A stretch of DNA of 8,806 nt from JBBQTU01 sp038213005 (GTDB lineage Bacteria; Planctomycetota; Phycisphaerae; Tepidisphaerales; Tepidisphaeraceae): positions 1 to 8,806 of the forward strand of contig JBBQTU010000178.1 in assembly GCA_038213005.1 (NCBI GenBank). Reading direction: 5' to 3'. How positions within the stretch are numbered: the first letter of the stretch is position 1; every line of letters begins with the position of its first letter. Shown here piece after piece: positions 4,562-8,806 of the stretch. Both the position numbers and the translations under genes were made by a program. A model generated the notes under the pieces. The model searched no databases, was not told the origin of the DNA, and saw nothing but the letters and a program-made list of their open reading frames with translations.

Positions 4562-6061
4562 ATGCCCAGCGACCCATACCCAAAACTCAAAGCCCCCCAG
4601 GCCGACGGGCAGACCCTGCTCTGGCCCGATGGCCCGGCGCTGCTGGCCGCGACGCGCGACAATCGCCACCGTCTGCACGAGCAGGAATCCGTCCGCCTCT
4701 GCGGCTTGCCCTTGCCGCGCCTCCGCACCTGGCAGCGCCGCTGGCTTGGGCACCCCGACGCCGACCAATCGCTGGTCGGCACCGGCCACCAGTCCGAACT
4801 CTACCACCCCGGCGTGTGGGTAAAGAACATCGCCATCGACATCGCCGCCCGGAAACTGGGCGGGGTCGCCATGCACTTCTCGGTCGACACCGACTCGCCC
4901 AAACACCTGGAACTCCGCTGGCCCGGCGGCGGCGACATCATCACCGATGACCCGCTTCGCGCTGAGGCCAAATGGACCGGCCGACTCCGATCCCCAACCG
5001 CCGGCCACGTGCAGCACCTTGCCAGACAACTCAGCAGCGCATCCGCCACCTGGCAGCATCAACCGGTGGCGGGGGAGTTTCTGGCCTGCCTGGGCGAGCT
5101 CGCGGGCCAGGATGTCGATCTGCCTGCCGCCCTGGCCAACGCCCACCATCGGGTCGATCGCCAGCTCGGCCTGCGGCATCAGTCGCTGGTCTGCAGCCCG
5201 ATGTGGCGCTCCACGGGCTATCTGGTGTTCGCCTACGACCTGCTTCGCCGCTGCGGCGAATTTGCCGCCGCCTATAACCGGGCCTTGGCCGTGTTCCGCC
5301 AGGAGCAGGGGATCAAAAACCCCGGCCGGCCCATGCCCGACCTGTCGATCGACGGCGAATTCTGCGAGGCCCCGTTCTGGGTGGATTCGCTCACCGACGG
5401 TTCCCGCAAGCGTGCCACCGTCGTGCGGCAGGGCGATCTCTGGACCCTGCGCCACGAGGATGATGCCTTTGAGTTTGCCGCCCCGACCGACGGCTGGGCC
5501 GCCGCCGAGTCGCTGCAGGCCTGGCTCTCCCGCCACAAACTTCGGCTTTCTCCCCGAGCCCTGACCCTGACCACCTTCCTGCGCCTCTGTGTGGTCGATC
5601 AGTTCGTCCACGGCATCGGCGGCGGCCTCTATGACCAGGTCACCGACACGATTATCCGCGACTGGTTCGGCATGGCCCCGCCGGCGTTCTCCGTCGCCAC
5701 GGCCACCATGCTGTTTCCGGCAGCGGCAGGGCGGGAGCGAGTCTGCCTCCGCTGCCTCCGTCAGGAAGGCCGCCGCATCCGCCAGGCCGTCCTGGGTGAC
5801 CGCAAGCGCAACTGGGTCGCCAGGATCATCGCCCAGCCCCGGCGCAGCCCCCAGCGCGGGCAACTCTTCTTCGAGATGCACCGCGAGCTGGCCACCGCCG
5901 CCCAGACCAGCCAGGGCCTCACCGCCTGGCAGGACCGCTACCGCCAGGCCGAGTCCCGGCACGAGATCGAGCAGGCCATCTTCGACCGCGAACTCCCCTA
6001 CACAATTCAGCCGCAAGACCGCCTTGAGGCGATGATCGCACGCTTCGAATCGCAGTTCTGA
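4562..6061 (+). CDS. Uncharacterised BshC-like protein with GHQ and HGIGG motifs, 499 aa
   Basis: This is a soluble protein without signal peptide or membrane segments. Residues 75-110 (GHQSELYHPGVWVKNIAI, then GGVAMHFSVDTD) resemble the N-terminal nucleotide-binding-fold core of BshC, the putative cysteine-adding enzyme of bacillithiol synthesis, whose family shows a GHQ-type motif followed by a helix and an acidic strand end. Residues about 331-372 (RALTLTTFLRLCVVDQFVHG, then IGGG, YDQVTD, DWFG) form a second conserved-looking block with His350-Gly-Ile-Gly-Gly at the place where BshC has its family-specific glycine loop. I recall DLFIHGIGG-type proteins in planctomycetes and verrucomicrobia, all uncharacterised. 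A charged helical C-terminus (about 434-499) could be coiled coil. Whether it makes a low-molecular-weight thiol is unknown; no bshA or bshB homologue is in the window. Strong third-position GC supports the frame. The long open frame on the opposite strand is a GC-driven shadow. Confidence 0.8.
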   Translation: MPSDPYPKLKAPQADGQTLLWPDGPALLAATRDNRHRLHEQESVRLCGLPLPRLRTWQRRWLGHPDADQSLVGTGHQSELYHPGVWVKNIAIDIAARKLGGVAMHFSVDTDSPKHLELRWPGGGDIITDDPLRAEAKWTGRLRSPTAGHVQHLARQLSSASATWQHQPVAGEFLACLGELAGQDVDLPAALANAHHRVDRQLGLRHQSLVCSPMWRSTGYLVFAYDLLRRCGEFAAAYNRALAVFRQEQGIKNPGRPMPDLSIDGEFCEAPFWVDSLTDGSRKRATVVRQGDLWTLRHEDDAFEFAAPTDGWAAAESLQAWLSRHKLRLSPRALTLTTFLRLCVVDQFVHGIGGGLYDQVTDTIIRDWFGMAPPAFSVATATMLFPAAAGRERVCLRCLRQEGRRIRQAVLGDRKRNWVARIIAQPRRSPQRGQLFFEMHRELATAAQTSQGLTAWQDRYRQAESRHEIEQAIFDRELPYTIQPQDRLEAMIARFESQF

Positions 6062-6075
6062 TCCTCGTTGCGTGG

Positions 6076-6155
6076 CGATTTGCAGGTCAGCATTCTTCAT
6101 GGTAGATTGCCTTTTCCAAGGAGAAACCTGCGATCGCATCTGCGCCGAGGCGCAG
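6076..6155 (+). other. Structured intergenic region between the BshC-like gene and the DUF485 operon
   Basis: Within the 272-bp gap 6062-6333, gcaggt (6082-6087) pairs with acctgc (6126-6131). Flanking cgat (6076-6079) and atcg (6132-6135) extend the pairing with a small internal mismatch. It is followed by a tight hairpin, ctgcgc-cgag-gcgcag (6140-6155). It could be the 3' end of the upstream transcript, a small RNA or a leader for the operon. No known riboswitch was recognised and no U-tract follows. Confidence 0.3.
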
Positions 6156-6236
6156 GGTCGAGCCAGGGCATGGAGGTCCCGCTTGCGGATTGAGCGATTC
6201 AACGTCCCAGGGGCCAACTCTGGGTCCGCCGCATTT

Positions 6237-6257
6237 CGTGTTAGTTCGCGTGTTAGT
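6237..6257 (+). repeat. Direct repeat cgtgttagt x2 upstream of the symporter operon
   Basis: cgtgttagt occurs at 6237-6245 and 6249-6257, starting 12 bp apart, about 77-97 bp before the ATG at 6334. Paired short direct repeats at this distance can be activator sites. No regulator is known from this window, so the role is speculative. Confidence 0.35.
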
Positions 6258-6333
6258 CTGTGCTGATCGCTTCATATTGCTCACTTGTTGGGCATCCCCT
6301 GGCTGAACCGTAACAATCGAGACTGGAGTTGAC

Positions 6334-6624
6334 ATGCTGCATGAACCGGCCGCGCAATCGGGGAAAGACCCGGCTGCGTCGTACAAGATGCGACTTGGCA
6401 TCTGGATGTTCCTGGCCTATGCGATCGTGTATGCGATCTTCGTCGGCATCAACCTTTATGACCCTCTATTGATGGAAGCCGACATCGTGCTGGGCCTTAA
6501 TCTGGCAACGGTGTACGGTTTCGGATTGATCATTGCAGCGCTGCTTCAGGCTCTGATCTACAACATGATGTGCACGCGGCGCGAGTACGCTCTGCGCGAT
6601 GCCGCCGAAGGCGAGGGAAAGTAA
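6334..6624 (+). CDS. DUF485 family small membrane protein (YjcH-like)
   Basis: This 96-residue protein has two predicted membrane helices (about 22-41 and 55-76), short cytoplasmic-looking charged ends and the family pattern: YKMRLGIWMFLAY before helix 1, GLNLATVYGFGLII opening helix 2 and a basic RREY tail. DUF485 proteins are encoded with acetate/carboxylate symporters (E. coli yjcH-actP) and are thought to be accessory to the transporter; their exact role is not established. The start is supported by ggag (6323-6326) seven bases before the ATG. The stop at 6622-6624 is one base before the symporter ATG at 6626, so the two are cotranscribed and probably translationally coupled. Confidence 0.9.
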   Translation: MLHEPAAQSGKDPAASYKMRLGIWMFLAYAIVYAIFVGINLYDPLLMEADIVLGLNLATVYGFGLIIAALLQALIYNMMCTRREYALRDAAEGEGK

Positions 6625-6625
6625 C

Positions 6626-8527
6626 ATGGTTATCGCGATCTTCCTCTCCTTCGTTGTTTTCGTGGTCGGCTTGTCCTTCTATCTGGGGAACAAGACCAAG
6701 ACATCTGCAGGCTATTACGCGGCCGGCGGGCAGATTCACTGGGGCGTCAACGGGATTGCGTTCGCGGGTGACTATCTCTCGGCCGCGTCATTCCTGGGCA
6801 TCTGCGGGATGATCGCCACGTCGGGCTATGACGGGTTCCTCTATTCGATCGGCTATCTGGCCGGCTGGATCGTGGCTCTGTTTGTGGTGGCCGAACCGAT
6901 GAAGCGGCTGGGCAAATACACGTTCACGGATGCACTGGATGCCAAGTTCGACTCTCGCGGCATCAAACTGGCGGCGGCCATCAGCACCCTGGTCGTGTCG
7001 GTCTGTTATCTGATTCCGCAGATGGTTGGAGCGGGCGTGCTGGTTCAGCCACTGCTGGGGCTTGCCCATCATTGGGGCGTGATCATGGTCGGCGCGATCG
7101 TCATCACGATCGTGGCAACCGCCGGCATGGCCAGCACCACCTACGTGCAGTTCCTCAAGGGTGGCCTGCTGATCATCTTCTCTCTGGTACTCGTGATCGC
7201 TGTCTGCTACCGCGGCTTTAACGCCCATCCCGACCAGGGGGGCAAGGTGCCTTTCTATCAGTATGCGACGCTGCACGCGACACAGGCCGACGGCAAGCTG
7301 GCCGTCACCGAACCGGGATACCGCGTGGTGGAACTGCAGGAGATCAAGACGGCCAAGAAGACATTCGCCCGGGTTGCCAGGGATGGGAGAGAGAACTGGT
7401 GGGTGGTCCATAGGGACGCGTCGGCCATCACGCTGCACGAGAGCCAGTCGGCGATTACCACTCGCGAAGGTGCGAAGCTGATCAACGGAGAACCGGCGTC
7501 AGCGTCGAACCAACTGCGGCAGGTCGGCAGCCTGGCCGCACTCCGCGGCCAGAAGGATATCCCCCAGGGAAGTGTCTCGCCTGCCGGTCTGCTCTCGGCA
7601 ATGGCCGACAAGGAAACCAAGGTCAACGTCTGGAAAGATGCCAAGTTCACCGATAAGGACGGTAGCGCGGTAGCCGTGTACTACCCCGTCGAGATGGCCG
7701 GCAATGTGCTCATGCGACCCGGCACCAAGTTCAAGACCCAGGGAACCTGGCTGGAACGGATGGACTTCGTATCGCTGATGCTGGCGTTGTTCCTGGGCAC
7801 GGCCGCTCTGCCGCACATCCTGATCCGCTACTACACGGTGCCCAGCCCGGCGGCAGCCCGTAAGAGCACGATCGTCGCCATCGCGGCCATCGGGTTCTTC
7901 TACATTCTGACCCTGTTCATGGGGCTGGGTGCAATGATCAATACGGTCATCAACCCGGCGGATAGCAACATGTCAGCGCCGTTGCTGGCCAAGAGCTTTG
8001 GCGATCTGCTGTTTGCAGTGATCTCGGCCATCGCTTTTGCAACGGTCCTGGGCACAGTCAGCGGGTTGATCGTCGCGGCCTCGGGCGCGGTGGCCCACGA
8101 TCTGATGGATCGCTATTTCAAGGTCAAGATGGATGACCGGCAGAAGATCAAGGCCGGCAAGATCTCCGCTTTCGTGATCGGCGGCCTGGCGATTGTGCTG
8201 GGTATCCTGTTCAAAGGAATGAACGTGACGTTCCTGGTGGGTCTGGCGTTCGCAGTGGCGGCGTCGGCGAATCTGCCGGCCATTGTGATGCTGCTCTTCT
8301 GGAAGGGAACGACCGCCAAGGGCATCACGGTGTCCATCTTCATGGGTGTCATCTCGGCCATCACGCTGATTGCCTTCTCGCCGGACATGTACAAGCAGTA
8401 CGGACTCGATCCGTTGACGGCGCCGATTCCGTTCAGTAACCCGGGTCTGCTCACGATCCCGTTGAGCTTCATGACGCTGGTTGTGGTGTCGCTGATGACG
8501 AAGAAGCCACAAGCACAGCCCGCATAG
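6626..8527 (+). CDS. ActP-like sodium:solute (acetate/monocarboxylate) symporter with large inserted loop
   Basis: A 633-residue inner-membrane transporter of the solute:sodium symporter family (TC 2.A.21), closest in motifs to ActP/MctC: AGDYLSAASFLG (47-58), SGYDGFLYSIGYLAGW (66-81), PQMVGAGVLV (131-140), LGTAALPHILIRYYTV (390-405), SAIAFATVLGTVSG (467-480) and ASGAVAHDLMDRY (485-497). It probably imports acetate or a related short carboxylate with a cation. I chose ATG 6626 over an in-frame ATG at 6599 because it has gaggga just upstream (6613-6618), follows the DUF485 stop by one base, and starts at the first helix. Residues about 197-378 form a hydrophilic segment between helices where E. 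coli ActP (about 549 aa) has a loop of roughly 50; it should face the periplasm by helix count. The insert has strand-rich stretches (about 231-271) but no domain I can name. The reading frame is uninterrupted. Confidence 0.9.
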   Translation: MVIAIFLSFVVFVVGLSFYLGNKTKTSAGYYAAGGQIHWGVNGIAFAGDYLSAASFLGICGMIATSGYDGFLYSIGYLAGWIVALFVVAEPMKRLGKYTFTDALDAKFDSRGIKLAAAISTLVVSVCYLIPQMVGAGVLVQPLLGLAHHWGVIMVGAIVITIVATAGMASTTYVQFLKGGLLIIFSLVLVIAVCYRGFNAHPDQGGKVPFYQYATLHATQADGKLAVTEPGYRVVELQEIKTAKKTFARVARDGRENWWVVHRDASAITLHESQSAITTREGAKLINGEPASASNQLRQVGSLAALRGQKDIPQGSVSPAGLLSAMADKETKVNVWKDAKFTDKDGSAVAVYYPVEMAGNVLMRPGTKFKTQGTWLERMDFVSLMLALFLGTAALPHILIRYYTVPSPAAARKSTIVAIAAIGFFYILTLFMGLGAMINTVINPADSNMSAPLLAKSFGDLLFAVISAIAFATVLGTVSGLIVAASGAVAHDLMDRYFKVKMDDRQKIKAGKISAFVIGGLAIVLGILFKGMNVTFLVGLAFAVAASANLPAIVMLLFWKGTTAKGITVSIFMGVISAITLIAFSPDMYKQYGLDPLTAPIPFSNPGLLTIPLSFMTLVVVSLMTKKPQAQPA

Positions 8528-8542
8528 CCGGGAGGTGGCCGG

Positions 8543-8580
8543 GCGAGAGAGGCGTTGCTTGGGTCACCGAGCGTTCTCGC
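8543..8580 (+). terminator. Imperfect hairpin after the symporter gene
   Basis: gcgaga (8543-8548) pairs with tctcgc (8575-8580), and an inner stem cttgg/ccgag (one G-U pair) surrounds gtca. It begins 16 bp after the stop codon. The uridine tract is missing, so it is at best a weak terminator or a 3'-end protecting hairpin. Confidence 0.35.
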
Positions 8581-8621
8581 TTGTCCATGCGCCTACACCG
8601 GCGTATGCTTAATGGTATGAT
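8581..8621 (+). promoter_or_regulatory. Candidate promoter for the gene entering the right edge
   Basis: ttgtcc (8581-8586) and tatgct (8604-8609) stand 17 bp apart, each four of six to consensus. An alternative -10, tatgat (8616-8621, five of six), lies just downstream. Either would start transcription 40-55 bp before the ATG at 8669. Confidence 0.35.
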
Positions 8622-8668
8622 AGCCGAGGCTCGCAGGACGCTACTTTTGATTCGTGAATGCATCGAAT

Positions 8669-8806
8669 ATGGCAACTCAAACCATGAATAAATGGAAGCC
8701 GGGAATGGACCTTCCTTACGTCGTGTCGTTTGGTCTGGATAGCATGCTTGCCATCGCCATCAGGGCTGCGTGGTTGAAGCCGGACAGGTCCGGGCAGCCG
8801 CTACTG
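8669..8806 (+). CDS. Partial hypothetical protein, cut by the window edge
   Basis: An open frame runs from an in-frame stop at 8648-8650 to the end of the window without a stop. Possible starts are GTG 8654, ATG 8669, ATG 8684 and ATG 8705; only the last has a Shine-Dalgarno-like ggaag at good spacing (8694-8698). The visible 46 residues from 8669 read MATQTMNKWKPGMDLPYVVS and continue with FGLDSMLAIAIRAAWLKPDR. I do not recognise the family. The upstream promoter candidate and the protein-like composition make a real gene reasonably likely. Confidence 0.4.
   Translation, partial: MATQTMNKWKPGMDLPYVVSFGLDSMLAIAIRAAWLKPDRSGQPLL

Noticed and set aside
4265..6217. Long open frame (650 codons) on the minus strand opposite the BshC-like gene
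   Set aside because: It is a mirror of the strong third-position GC bias of the plus-strand gene. Its translation is low-complexity (Gly, Ala, Val rich) with no motifs, and it runs through the mobile element and the REP-like repeat.
6072..6266. Possible 64-residue small protein upstream of the DUF485 gene
   Set aside because: It has no Shine-Dalgarno, mixed codon use and no recognisable features, and it overlaps the structured intergenic stems.
6241..6333. Sigma-54 promoter for the DUF485-symporter operon
   Set aside because: No TGGCAC-N5-TTGC-type element with correct GG/GC spacing is present; the ttgct near 6277 has no partner.

Overview
The window is GC-rich bacterial DNA with widely spaced genes, many palindromic repeats in the intergenic regions, and few operons. 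The best guess for the host is a planctomycete, possibly of the Phycisphaerae type. This rests on the gene complement (an uncharacterised BshC-like HGIGG protein, an ActP-type symporter with a very large extra loop, a lipoprotein Cu/Zn superoxide dismutase) and on interspersed repeats of a style I remember from that phylum. It is inference; no rRNA or other phylogenetic marker is present.

Layout. Bases 1-442 hold diverged direct repeats, a G-rich tract, a five-unit heptamer array and a candidate promoter. A small protein of unknown function follows (443-892). Bases 893-1379 carry no credible gene but contain a 73-bp tandem duplication whose units each fold into a tight hairpin. A gene for a secreted or membrane-anchored protein starts at 1380 and is interrupted by a 207-bp non-autonomous transposable element (2045-2251); its apparent C-terminal membrane segment survives downstream, up to 2375. 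sodC lies on the minus strand (2380-2961) and diverges from an extended-SDR epimerase/dehydratase (3113-4114). Bases 4115-4561 contain a REP-like palindromic repeat and a second, 130-bp member of the same transposable-element family (4368-4497). Next come a 499-residue BshC-like protein (4562-6061), a structured 272-bp intergenic region, and a two-gene operon of a DUF485 protein and an ActP-like sodium/carboxylate symporter (6334-8527). An unrecognised gene begins near the right edge and runs off the window.

Most notable result. The two elements share 23-bp terminal inverted repeats, and each is flanked by its own exact 8-bp direct repeat (ggccccgt, ctcctgcc). Their interiors have different lengths and sequences, both rich in hairpins. 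This is a coherent miniature transposable-element family with no transposase in the window. One copy truncates a gene and the other sits just upstream of a promoter candidate.

Functionally, the DUF485-symporter pair is the only clear operon and would import acetate or a similar short carboxylate. SodC would remove superoxide outside the cytoplasm. The remaining genes look like unrelated single transcription units.
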